Shown: positions 17,851-25,373 of the stretch, piece after piece | Numbering within the stretch: position 1 is the first letter of the stretch | Layout of the letters: the number at the start of each line of letters is the position of its first letter | Assembly: GCA_018240595.1 (NCBI GenBank) | Contig: JAFEFL010000025.1 | Span: 124,001-188,000 of the forward strand | Length of the DNA: 64,000 bases | Source of the DNA: Pseudomonadota bacterium | GTDB lineage: Bacteria; Pseudomonadota; Alphaproteobacteria; Rhizobiales; Xanthobacteraceae | Direction: 5' to 3' | Position numbers and translations under genes: made by a program | The notes under the pieces: model-generated | Database searches by the model: none | Seen by the model: the letters and a program-made list of their open reading frames with translations, nothing else | What the model was told of the DNA's origin: nothing

Positions 17851-18426
17851 ATGATGAGGAAACACGCTCTCATGGCCGCGGCGCTGGCCGCCGTGCTCGC
17901 GACCCCCGCTTTTGCCCAGTCGACGACCGCTCCGGCTCCGTCGGCGGCTCCGAGCGCCACCACGCACACCGACAAGACAGCCGCTACGCCGGCGACCGGC
18001 TCGGCCAACTTTGTTCAGTCGCAGCAGTCCACCGATTGGCGCGGCTCGAAGCTGATCGGCGCTTCGGTCTACGGTCCGGATAACGCCTCGATCGGCGAGA
18101 TCAACGATCTGATCGTCGGCACCGACGGCAAGATCAGCGCCGTGGTCGTCGGCGTCGGCGGCTTCCTCGGCGTCGGCCAGAAGGACGTCGCCCTGCCGTT
18201 CGAGAACATCTCGGTGACCCGCAAGGCTGACTCGGCCTCGATCGACAAGATCAAGGTGAGCTACACGAAGGATCAGCTCAAGAGCGCGCCGAAGTTCGCC
18301 TATTACGAACCGGCTTCGAAGTCGACGACGACCGGTTCGGGCGCCGCTAGCGGCGGCATGGGCGGCAGCGCCGGCGGCATGAAGCCCGCCACCACGACCC
18401 CGCCGGCCAACGGCACCGCCAAGTAA
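17851..18426 (+). CDS. Secreted PRC-barrel domain protein
   Basis: A 191-residue exported protein. MMRKHALMAAALAAVLATPA with FAQ is a signal peptide cleaved around residue 23. An Ala/Thr/Pro linker follows, then a PRC-barrel domain (about 62-140: GSKLIGASVYGPDNASIGEI, NDLIVGTDGKISAVVVGVGG, DVALPFENISV). The tail is Gly/Met/Thr-rich. PRC barrels are small beta folds found in photosynthetic reaction centres and RNA-processing proteins; periplasmic versions are common in rhizobia and of unknown role. A strong GAGGAGGA ribosome site and a terminator bracket it as a single gene. Confidence 0.85.
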   Translation: MMRKHALMAAALAAVLATPAFAQSTTAPAPSAAPSATTHTDKTAATPATGSANFVQSQQSTDWRGSKLIGASVYGPDNASIGEINDLIVGTDGKISAVVVGVGGFLGVGQKDVALPFENISVTRKADSASIDKIKVSYTKDQLKSAPKFAYYEPASKSTTTGSGAASGGMGGSAGGMKPATTTPPANGTAK

Positions 18427-18452
18427 CGCGGGACACACCCGATCAGGACATC

Positions 18453-18485
18453 GATGCCCGGCCGTCCAGGCCGGGCATCTTTATT
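18453..18485 (+). terminator. Terminator of the PRC-barrel gene
   Basis: An 11-bp perfect stem (GATGCCCGGCC and its complement) around GTCCA, followed by TTTATTT. Confidence 0.88.
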
Positions 18486-18536
18486 TGCATTGCGGCCCTG
18501 TGTGACAAGCGACCGCCAAGCGCTTATATAAGCACC

Positions 18537-18776
18537 ATGGGCAAATGGTACGTCATCGTCCCGCTTCTTGCGGTCCTGGTCGCGGCGCTCTGGTTCGCCG
18601 GCAGCGCCTGGATCGAGTTTGCCGGCGACATCCCCCTCTACGGTTACTTCGCCATCATCGGGGGCGTATTCTTCTCGCTGCTGATCGGCGGCGGCCTGAT
18701 GGCCTTGGCCTTCTACTCCGACCGCGCAGGCTATGACGACATGGCGAGCGGCGATCGCGGCAAGAAGCAAGGCTGA
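18537..18776 (+). CDS. Small two-span membrane protein
   Basis: A 79-residue protein with two hydrophobic segments (about 4-25 and 38-60) separated by a short WIEFAGDIPLYGY loop, and a charged cytoplasmic tail ending GDRGKKQG. No family is recognised. It stands alone between the PRC-barrel terminator and the methyltransferase gene. Coding is supported by the hydrophobic pattern and an ATG in a clean frame. Confidence 0.6.
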   Translation: MGKWYVIVPLLAVLVAALWFAGSAWIEFAGDIPLYGYFAIIGGVFFSLLIGGGLMALAFYSDRAGYDDMASGDRGKKQG

Positions 18777-18905
18777 TCGCTCAGCGCTTGAGCGCCCATC
18801 CTTTCCCCGGTTTTTGGAAAAGCTGTCTGCGGTAAAGCCCGCTATCTCGCGGCCCGTGAACCGGCTATTGAGGCGCGTCTTCACGCCAACGCCGCGGGTG
18901 ATGCC

Positions 18906-19661
18906 ATGAACAAGACCAAGGTCCAGGAACAGTTCGGAAAAACTGCCGCCCATTATCTGACCTCGACCCCGCATGCGCTCGGCAAGAGCCTCGAGCGCCT
19001 GGTCACGCTCACCGCACCGCAAAAGGACTGGCGCGTCCTCGATATCGCGACCGGCGGTGGCCATGTCGCCTACACCTTCGCGCCGCATGTGGCGCGGGTC
19101 TGGGCCACCGACATCACCCAGGAAATGCTCGACATGGTGAAGACGGAGGCCGCCAAGCGTGGTCTCGGCAATATCCGCACGACCTATGCCAAGGCCGAGC
19201 AGTTGCCGTTCGACGACGGCAGCTTCGACCTTGTCACCTGCCGCATCGCGCCGCACCACTTCGATTCCATTCCGGAATTCCTCACCGAAGCGCACCGCGT
19301 GCTCAAACCCGGCGGCGTCTTCGCCGTCGTCGACAATGTCGTGCCGGCCGGATCGGTCGGCGATTACATCAACGCCTTCGAGCGCTTCCGCGATCCGAGC
19401 CACCTGCGCGCCTGGACGATGGATGAGTGGCGGACCGCCATCAAGAACGCGGGGTTTGCGCTCGGGCACGAGGAGCAGATCTACAAAAAGATGGAATTCA
19501 AGAGCTGGGCGCAGCGTTATGACGACACCATGAAGCGTCTGTTGCGCGCCATGCTGACCGAGGTGACGCCGCCGGTCAAAGAAGTGCTCGAACCGAAGGG
19601 CGACGGCGACGATTTCACGTTCCGCCTGTGCGAAGGTCTGTTTATCGCCCGCAAGAACTGA
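18906..19661 (+). CDS. Class I SAM-dependent methyltransferase (UbiE-like)
   Basis: A methyltransferase of 251 aa with the seven-strand Rossmann fold. Motif I is VLDIATGGGHVAYTFA (around 46-61), the acidic motif II is VWATDITQEML, post-motif FDLVTCRIAPHHF, and motif III is LKPGGVFAVVDNV. The N-terminus resembles UbiE/Coq5 enzymes, but the C-terminal half (KKMEFKSWAQRYDD) does not point to a known substrate. It is a single gene facing a terminator-bearing minus-strand gene. Confidence 0.82.
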   Translation: MNKTKVQEQFGKTAAHYLTSTPHALGKSLERLVTLTAPQKDWRVLDIATGGGHVAYTFAPHVARVWATDITQEMLDMVKTEAAKRGLGNIRTTYAKAEQLPFDDGSFDLVTCRIAPHHFDSIPEFLTEAHRVLKPGGVFAVVDNVVPAGSVGDYINAFERFRDPSHLRAWTMDEWRTAIKNAGFALGHEEQIYKKMEFKSWAQRYDDTMKRLLRAMLTEVTPPVKEVLEPKGDGDDFTFRLCEGLFIARKN

Positions 19662-19691
19662 CGGACGCGCGGGGCCGTCAGGCGGCGAGCC

Positions 19692-19726
19692 TCAAAAGCA
19701 AAACGCCGGCGCTGGGCGCCGGCGTT
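19692..19726 (-). terminator. Terminator of the 19.8-kb minus-strand gene
   Basis: An 11-bp stem AACGCCGGCGC/GCGCCGGCGTT with loop TGG. The A-rich side (AAAAGCAAAA) reads as a U-run on the minus strand. It may also stop the facing methyltransferase transcript. Confidence 0.78.
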
Positions 19727-19752
19727 CGCGGATCACGCGGTATGTCGCGCGA

Positions 19753-20187
19753 TTATTTGCGATGCTTGCGCTTCTTGACGTAACGCGGCGCCGGCGCCGC
19801 ATCCGCTTCCCATTCCGGGTGCGCGTTGTAGGCGGCGTTGACGAGATAACCGCCAATGATCGGAATGATGCACGAGCCGATCATGACGTGGCCTTCGCGC
19901 TGCGTCAGCGGCCTGTTGACGACCACGGTGCCGATCATCGGAGCAATCGCGGCACAGCCGATGGTGGTGCCGGCGATGGCGCCCCACTGGCTCGGAAACA
20001 CACCGTCCTGCCACTTCCAGTGCCACTTGTTGATAGCGAAATAGCTCGCGGTCGCCGCGGCGCCGGTGGCGACCGACACGACCTTCAGCCGCTTGTCGAT
20101 ATGATGCCGGCCGCCGGCCTGTGCGGTCTGCATCGTCAGGGTGCCGGCCGCGAGCATGGCAGCGGCGAGGGTGAAGATACGTTTCAT
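19753..20187 (-). CDS. Hypothetical exported protein with glycine-rich hydrophobic segments
   Basis: A 144-residue protein. MKRIFTLAAAMLAAGTLTMQ with TAQA is a signal peptide cleaved near residue 24. The mature part has three short hydrophobic stretches (VSVATGAAATASYFAI, WGAIAGTTIGCAAIAPMIGT, HVMIGSCIIPIIGGYLVNAA) and a basic tail ending RYVKKRKHRK. Such small glycine-zipper-like exported proteins are frequent in Bradyrhizobium relatives, with no known function. The ATG at 20187 is preferred over the nine-codon-longer start because it begins the signal peptide. Confidence 0.65.
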   Translation of the reverse strand: MKRIFTLAAAMLAAGTLTMQTAQAGGRHHIDKRLKVVSVATGAAATASYFAINKWHWKWQDGVFPSQWGAIAGTTIGCAAIAPMIGTVVVNRPLTQREGHVMIGSCIIPIIGGYLVNAAYNAHPEWEADAAPAPRYVKKRKHRK

Positions 20188-20509
20188 TGCGGTCTCCCGG
20201 AAAAATAAGCGCAAATAGCCGTTCCTTGTCGTCTGCTTCGGGCCGGCGAGTCGAGTGCCAGAATGGCAGCAGCCGAAGTTTATTCACAACGCAAATAACG
20301 CACGGGGAGCGCTTTCGATGCAGGTCCGCCGTGGATTTGCCAAATTTTCTGATGCCTTATAAATTATTGATTTTACAGTACATTTGTCGCCGCAAAGGAC
20401 GGCATTAACCTGTCGTTTACCCTTGGCGATTCACAGTCTGTTAGGAATAGTAAACAAGTGATTCTAGCGTCGCTTTGGCCGGGCGCATCGGCGCACAGGG
20501 GTCACCTTA
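20188..20509. other. Divergent intergenic region with a CtrA-like site
   Basis: About 320 AT-richer bases between the exported protein and coiled-coil paralogue 2. The only motif found is TTAA-N7-TTTAC at 20405-20420, one mismatch from the CtrA consensus TTAA-N7-TTAAC, about 90-105 bases before the plus-strand ATG. No ORF, tRNA or repeat is evident. Confidence 0.45.
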
Positions 20510-21940
20510 ATGAGCAAATTCGGGGGGCTGTTCGGCCGCAAGCCGAGCGCCATCGATCTAGTCGCGCAGCCGTCGCCGACCGCCACCGAGGCGCCCGAGA
20601 CCGCGCTCGAGCTCGACGAGGAGTTGTTCTCGGCGCTCGGCACGCAGATCGGCGGCGACAACGAAGCGCTCCGCAACCTTCTGCTCGATGCCAACGCCAA
20701 GATCGGCGAACTCGACACCATCAAAGCCGCCGTCGGCAAGCTGGTCGATCCGGTCAGCAAGACGCTGCGGGCGCTGGAGGCGGAGAAATCTGAGAAGCTC
20801 AGCCTTCAGACCATCCTCAACAACACGCGCACCGCCTACGGCAAGCTGCGTAACGAGGTGGCCGACCTCGAGAAGAAGCTGCAAAGCGCCGAGCAGGACG
20901 CCAGCGCGCTGCGCCAGGAACTGGCGGCGACCCAGAACGTGCTGCGCACCGTCGAGGCGACCAAAGCCGAGATCGCCATCGATGTTGCGGCGCGGCGTGC
21001 CCAGATCGTCGATCTGGAAGGCCGCCTCGCCCATGAATCCGGCGAGAACGCCGTACTGCGCGACGAGAACCGCCGGCTCGACGAGCGCGGTACAACGCTC
21101 GGCAAGCGCATCGTCTCGCTCGAGGCCGACCTCAACGCGGCGCGCCAGCGCCTGATGGTGGCCGACGACGAGAAGCGCACCCAGCAGGAACTGCTCGACC
21201 GCATGAGCGCCGACGCGGCGCGGCTCGCGCGCAAGCTGTCGGAGACCGAACAGGCGATGAACGCGGCGCAAAGCCGCCTGCGGCAGGTCGAAGGCAACTT
21301 TACCGAGCTCAACAGCGAGCGCGGCCGCCTGGCCGCCGCGCTGGACGAAGCGCAGGAGCGTCACAATCACGAACTCACCAGCCAGCGCATGCGCTACGAA
21401 GCGCTGCAGGCCCGCACCGCGGTGACCGACAACCTCCTCGTCGAGGCGCGCGAGCACTTGCAGAAGCGCGCCGAGGAACTGCGCGACCTCGACCGCCGTC
21501 TCACCGATTCGATCAGCGAGCGCGACGGGCTGCAGGCGCGACTGGCCGAACTGGAAGCCGAGCGCCTGCGCCGCGAAAGCGAGTTCAAGGAGGCCGAGCA
21601 GCTCCGCGCCACGCTGATCGAGCGCAGCGGCGCCCTCACCCGTGCCTATACGGCCAAAGAAGCGGCGCTCGGCCGCGCCGAGGATGTCATAACTGCGCTC
21701 AAGGCACAGATCGATACCATCAGCAAGGAACGTTCCAACGACAAGCTGCTTGCCGAGCAGGCGATCGAGGAACTCAGCGCCGCGCTGCAGCGGGAGAAGC
21801 TGGATCGCGCCGTGGTCGAGGGTGCGCTGGAAACCGCGCGCAAGGATTTCGCCCGCGTCATGCGCGAGGTCATGAGCCTGCAGCGTGCCCAGCAGGAGAG
21901 CGAGGAACTCGCCGATATCAAAGCCGCCAACGCTGCCTGA
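20510..21940 (+). CDS. Long coiled-coil protein with LFGRK N-terminus (paralogue 2)
   Basis: A 476-residue, almost continuous coiled coil that starts MSKFGGLFGRKPSAIDLVAQ. Conserved blocks with the 16.2-kb paralogue are NEALRNLLLDANAKIGELD (residues about 57-75), TLRALEAEKSEKLSLQ, the LNxxRxxYxxLR segment, and near the end LSAALQREKLDRAVVEGALE. There is no nucleotide-binding, membrane or export signal. The shared ends with divergent heptad middles suggest two subunits of one filament or two homologous filaments. A terminator follows. The function is unknown; a crescentin-like cytoskeletal role is the working guess. Confidence 0.7.
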   Translation: MSKFGGLFGRKPSAIDLVAQPSPTATEAPETALELDEELFSALGTQIGGDNEALRNLLLDANAKIGELDTIKAAVGKLVDPVSKTLRALEAEKSEKLSLQTILNNTRTAYGKLRNEVADLEKKLQSAEQDASALRQELAATQNVLRTVEATKAEIAIDVAARRAQIVDLEGRLAHESGENAVLRDENRRLDERGTTLGKRIVSLEADLNAARQRLMVADDEKRTQQELLDRMSADAARLARKLSETEQAMNAAQSRLRQVEGNFTELNSERGRLAAALDEAQERHNHELTSQRMRYEALQARTAVTDNLLVEAREHLQKRAEELRDLDRRLTDSISERDGLQARLAELEAERLRRESEFKEAEQLRATLIERSGALTRAYTAKEAALGRAEDVITALKAQIDTISKERSNDKLLAEQAIEELSAALQREKLDRAVVEGALETARKDFARVMREVMSLQRAQQESEELADIKAANAA

Positions 21941-21962
21941 AATCGTCGCATCAGAACTGCAT

Positions 21963-21993
21963 AAACGCCGGGCCGCGCCCGGCGTTTTCTTTT
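21963..21993 (+). terminator. Terminator after coiled-coil paralogue 2
   Basis: An 11-bp perfect stem AAACGCCGGGC with loop CGC, followed by TCTTTTG. Confidence 0.88.
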
Positions 21994-22021
21994 GTCGGAA
22001 ACCGAACTTGCGTCTGGCGAA

Positions 22022-22035
22022 TTGATTTACCGCAA
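22022..22035 (+). promoter_or_regulatory. FixK-like box upstream of chaB-hemN
   Basis: TTGATTTACCGCAA fits the FixK2-type pattern TTG(A/C)-N6-(T/G)CAA. Its centre lies about 76 bases before the chaB ATG. Oxygen-independent hemN genes are known FixK/FNR targets in rhizobia, which makes this otherwise degenerate match credible. Confidence 0.5.
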
Positions 22036-22104
22036 GGAGCCGGGCCCCATCGCCCTCTAGTTTTCCTTCGTCCCAGCGGCGAAGGGCGTTCGAAAGTTGG
22101 TGTC

Positions 22105-22326
22105 ATGCCCTATCAGGCCAACCGCGACCTGCCCGACAGCGTCCGCAACAACCTGCCGGACCACGCCCAGGACATTTACCGTGCGGCGTTCAACCACGCT
22201 TACGCCGCGCACGCCGGCGAAGGCGACCGTGAACGCCGTTCGCACATGATCGCCTGGGCCGCGGTCAAGCATGGCTACGTGAAGGAAGGCGAACGATGGG
22301 TGCGGCGGCAGACAGCGGTATCTTAG
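22105..22326 (+). CDS. ChaB family protein
   Basis: A 73-residue protein with the compact ChaB fold signature: a LPDSVRNNLPDHAQDIYRAA start, AFNHAYAAH, and a C-terminal SHMIAWAAVKHGYVKEGERW. ChaB was named as a cation-transport regulator in E. coli, but its biochemical role is unclear. Its last 31 bases overlap the start of hemN, so the two are probably translated together. Confidence 0.85.
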   Translation: MPYQANRDLPDSVRNNLPDHAQDIYRAAFNHAYAAHAGEGDRERRSHMIAWAAVKHGYVKEGERWVRRQTAVS

Positions 22327-23648
22327 GCGGCGCGCTGGCGCTCGCGGAACGTAACGTCCCACGCTACACGTCCTATCCTTCGGCTCCGCATTTCACGTCG
22401 GCCGTCACGCCCGAAGTCTATCGGGCCTGGCTGGACGAACTGCCGCAAGGCGCACGAATCTCGCTCTACATCCACGTGCCTTTCTGCACCGAGCTGTGCC
22501 TCTACTGCGGCTGCAACACCCGCGCCGTGCGCCGCCGCGGCCCGGTCGACGCCTATGCCGAACAGCTCATCGCCGAAATCAAGATGCTGGAATCGCTGAA
22601 CGGCGCCCGGCTGACGCATCTGCACTGGGGCGGCGGCACGCCGTCGATCCTCGGACCGCGCTGGTTCGAGACCATCGCCGCGCAACTGGCTACGCAGTTC
22701 GATCTGAGCGAGCTCAAGGAGCACGCCATCGAGCTAGACCCGCGCCGCCTCGACCGGCCGCTCACCGCGACGCTGAAAGCCATCGGCGTCAACCGCGCCA
22801 GCCTCGGGCTTCAGGATGCCTCGCCCCATGTGCAGCACGCCATCGGCCGCATCCAGCCCTTTGAGGACACCGAACGCGTCGCCGGCTGGCTGCGCGACGC
22901 CGGGATCGACAATCTCAACCTTGACCTTATGTACGGCCTGCCGACGCAGTCCGTGGCCGATGTCGCACGCACCGCCGAGCTTGCCTGTTCGCTGCGCCCG
23001 CAGCGGCTGGCGCTGTTCGGCTATGCGCATGTGCCGTGGTTCAAAACGCATCAACGGCTGATCGACACGGCGGCGCTCCCGGGCGCCAGCGAACGTCTCG
23101 AACAGGCCGCGGTCGCCGCCGAGACTTTCGCCGGCTTCGGCTATCAAGCGATCGGGCTCGATCACTTCGCCCTGCCGGACGATGAACTCAGCATGGCCGC
23201 GCGCGAGGGCCGCCTGCACCGCAATTTCCAAGGCTACACCACCGACGATGCCGACGCGCTGATCGGGGTCGGCGCCTCTTCGATCGGCAAGCTGCCGCAG
23301 GGCTTCATTCAGAATGCGCCGGACACGGCCGGCTATGCCCGCAACATCGCCGCGGGACGGTTCGCCACGGTCAAGGGTCTGGCGTTGACCGACGACGACC
23401 GGCTGCGCGCTTCGATCATCGAGCGGCTGATGTGCGATCTCGTCCTCGACCTCGACCGCTTCGGCGGCGTGGCGGCGTTTGCCCGCGAGTATGAGGAATT
23501 GCAGAGTCTCGCCCGGCAGGGCCTGGTCACCATTGACGGCGCCCGCATCGCGGTCACCGCCGCGGGACGGCCCTATGTCCGCATCGCCGCCGCCGCGTTC
23601 GACACCTATCTGGCGGCGGCGCAGAAACGGCACTCGGTCGCCGTCTGA
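22296..23648 (+). CDS. hemN: Oxygen-independent coproporphyrinogen III dehydrogenase HemN
   Basis: A radical-SAM enzyme (450 aa) that converts coproporphyrinogen III to protoporphyrinogen IX without oxygen in haem synthesis. The cluster motif CX3CX2CXC is at Cys64-Cys68-Cys71-Cys73 (FCTELCLYCGC), followed by WGGGTPSIL (SAM-binding glycines), NLDLMYGLPTQ, and the C-terminal HemN domain with IIERLMCDLVLDL. The YTSYPSAPHF N-terminal segment is diagnostic of true HemN rather than the HemW-like chaperone. It overlaps chaB and lies behind a FixK-like box, consistent with induction at low oxygen. Confidence 0.95.
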   Translation: MGAAADSGILGGALALAERNVPRYTSYPSAPHFTSAVTPEVYRAWLDELPQGARISLYIHVPFCTELCLYCGCNTRAVRRRGPVDAYAEQLIAEIKMLESLNGARLTHLHWGGGTPSILGPRWFETIAAQLATQFDLSELKEHAIELDPRRLDRPLTATLKAIGVNRASLGLQDASPHVQHAIGRIQPFEDTERVAGWLRDAGIDNLNLDLMYGLPTQSVADVARTAELACSLRPQRLALFGYAHVPWFKTHQRLIDTAALPGASERLEQAAVAAETFAGFGYQAIGLDHFALPDDELSMAAREGRLHRNFQGYTTDDADALIGVGASSIGKLPQGFIQNAPDTAGYARNIAAGRFATVKGLALTDDDRLRASIIERLMCDLVLDLDRFGGVAAFAREYEELQSLARQGLVTIDGARIAVTAAGRPYVRIAAAAFDTYLAAAQKRHSVAV

Positions 23649-23690
23649 TCCGGCCGCCGGAAACAGGCGCCAGACAAACGGCCAAGCGCC

Positions 23691-23897
23691 CTAAATGATC
23701 TTCTTCGGCTGAGGCGCGGCGGCCTGCGGGCAAGACTCGAGCGGCTCGCCGGTCGCCTCACAGATCGGCGCCTCATCGCAGCGTTCGCAATTGGCAGCCA
23801 TCCACACCAGCAGCGACCGTTCGTGCGGCCATGCCGCAGGGCTCACGGCCGGCGGCGGCACCGTAGTTGAGCCGCTCGCACCTTCCATATGGATCAT
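23691..23897 (-). CDS. Small cysteine-containing hypothetical protein
   Basis: A predicted 68-residue protein. The ATG at 23897 is favoured by an AAAGG ribosome-like site upstream; an in-frame start gives up to 100 residues. The C-terminal part contains four cysteines (ANCERCDEAPICEATGEPLE followed by SC), which could bind metal. No family is recognised. It is convergent with hemN. Confidence 0.45.
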   Translation of the reverse strand: MIHMEGASGSTTVPPPAVSPAAWPHERSLLVWMAANCERCDEAPICEATGEPLESCPQAAAPQPKKII

Positions 23898-24038
23898 CGA
23901 ATTGACCTTTGCGCCCGATTCGTTATTCGGCATGCCGGTAAAATAGCCGCTGCGCACAAGCCTGCATTGATCGAGCGCAATGGATCGGAACACCGCCTGG
24001 GGAGTCGTGGCCGATGTTAACGATAGAATAATCGGTGT

Positions 24039-25214
24039 TTACTTCACCAACTCCCGCATCGCGCGGTCGAGACCGTCGAGCGTCAGCGGATACATCCGTC
24101 CGCCCATGAGCTGACGCATCATGCCGATCGAATGGGTGTAATCCCACTCGCGCTCCGGTACGGGATTGAGCCAGACGGCGGATGGATAATTGCGCAGCAT
24201 GCGATCCATCCAGACGACGCCGGCTTCCTCGTTGTAATGCTCGACGGAGCCGCCAGCCGCCGTGATCTCGTAAGGCGACATCGAGGCGTCACCGACGAAG
24301 ATCGCCTTGTAGTCGTGCGGATAGGTGTGCAGCACATCGAAGGTCGGCGTCGCCGCCTGAAAGCGGCGCTGGTTTTCCTTCCACACTTTCTCATACAGGC
24401 AATTGTGGAAGTAGAAATGCTCCATGTGCTTGAACTCGGTGCGCGCCGCCGAGAACAGTTCTTCTGTCGCCTTGATGTGCCAGTCCATCGAGCCGCCGAT
24501 GTCGAAGAACAGCAGCACCTTCACCGCATTGTGCCGCTCGGGCCGCATGTGGATATCGAGATAGCCCTTGTGCGCGGTGCCCTGGATGGTGCCGTCGAGA
24601 TCGAGCTCCTCGGCGACGCCGGTGCGCGCGAACTTGCGCAGGCGGCGCAGCGCCACCTTGATGTTGCGGGTGCCGAGTTCGACCTGGTCGTCGAGATCCT
24701 TGAACTCGCGCTTGTCCCACACCTTGACGGCGCGGCGATGCGTCGACTCGCCGCCGATGCGGATGCCTTCCGGATTATAGCCGCCGTTGCCGAACGGCGA
24801 CGTGCCGCCGGTGCCGATCCATTTTGAGCCGCCCTGGTGACGGCCCTTCTGCTCGGCGAGGCGCTGCTTCAGCGTCTCGAGCAATTTGTCGAGCCCGCCG
24901 AGCGCCTGGATCTGCTTCTTCTCTTCTTCGGTGAGAAATTTGTCGGCGAGCTTCTTGAGCCACTCGGCCGGAATGTCGGCCTCGAGCGGCGCATCGCTCA
25001 TGAATTCGAGGCCCTTGAAGGTATGGCCGAACACCCGGTCGAACTTGTCGAGGTTGCGCTCGTCCTTCACCAGCGCGGCGCGCGCCAGGTAATAGAAGTC
25101 ATCGACCCGGCGCGAGGCAAGGTCCGCGTCCAACGCCTCCATCAGCGTCAGGTACTCGCGCAGGGTCACCGGCACGCCGGCGGCCTTCAGGTCGTTGAAG
25201 AAACCGATGAACAT
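24039..25214 (-). CDS. VWA domain protein, CoxE-like
   Basis: A 391-residue protein with an N-terminal helical region (MFIGFFNDLKAAGVPVTLRE) and a C-terminal von Willebrand A domain whose MIDAS motif reads FFDIGGSMD (DxGxS), with a second acidic site in AIFVGDASMSPYE. Such proteins pair with MoxR AAA ATPases to mature metal enzymes or membrane complexes; the candidate ATPase here is at 8731. In related genomes the two genes are often close. The target complex is unknown. The start is conserved and a family-typical length is kept. Confidence 0.82.
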   Translation of the reverse strand: MFIGFFNDLKAAGVPVTLREYLTLMEALDADLASRRVDDFYYLARAALVKDERNLDKFDRVFGHTFKGLEFMSDAPLEADIPAEWLKKLADKFLTEEEKKQIQALGGLDKLLETLKQRLAEQKGRHQGGSKWIGTGGTSPFGNGGYNPEGIRIGGESTHRRAVKVWDKREFKDLDDQVELGTRNIKVALRRLRKFARTGVAEELDLDGTIQGTAHKGYLDIHMRPERHNAVKVLLFFDIGGSMDWHIKATEELFSAARTEFKHMEHFYFHNCLYEKVWKENQRRFQAATPTFDVLHTYPHDYKAIFVGDASMSPYEITAAGGSVEHYNEEAGVVWMDRMLRNYPSAVWLNPVPEREWDYTHSIGMMRQLMGGRMYPLTLDGLDRAMRELVK

Positions 25215-25271
25215 GGGTCGAGATTTCCCGCTCTACCCGGCCCGCGTCAAGCCGGACGGCCGGCTTTAAGC

Positions 25272-25312
25272 CGTCATCGGGCCTTGACCCGGCCACATCT
25301 CTCCGGGATGAC
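25272..25312. repeat. Dispersed palindromic element
   Basis: GTCATC...GGGATGAC with an internal CGGGCC/GGCC dyad, between the VWA gene and the membrane-protein gene. It has the same style as the elements at 12.1 and 62.5 kb. Confidence 0.55.
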
Positions 25313-25373
25313 TGGAACCGATTTGCGGAAGCCCCGGATTGACCGGCCTTCCCGTTTGCCGGAATGCGACAAG

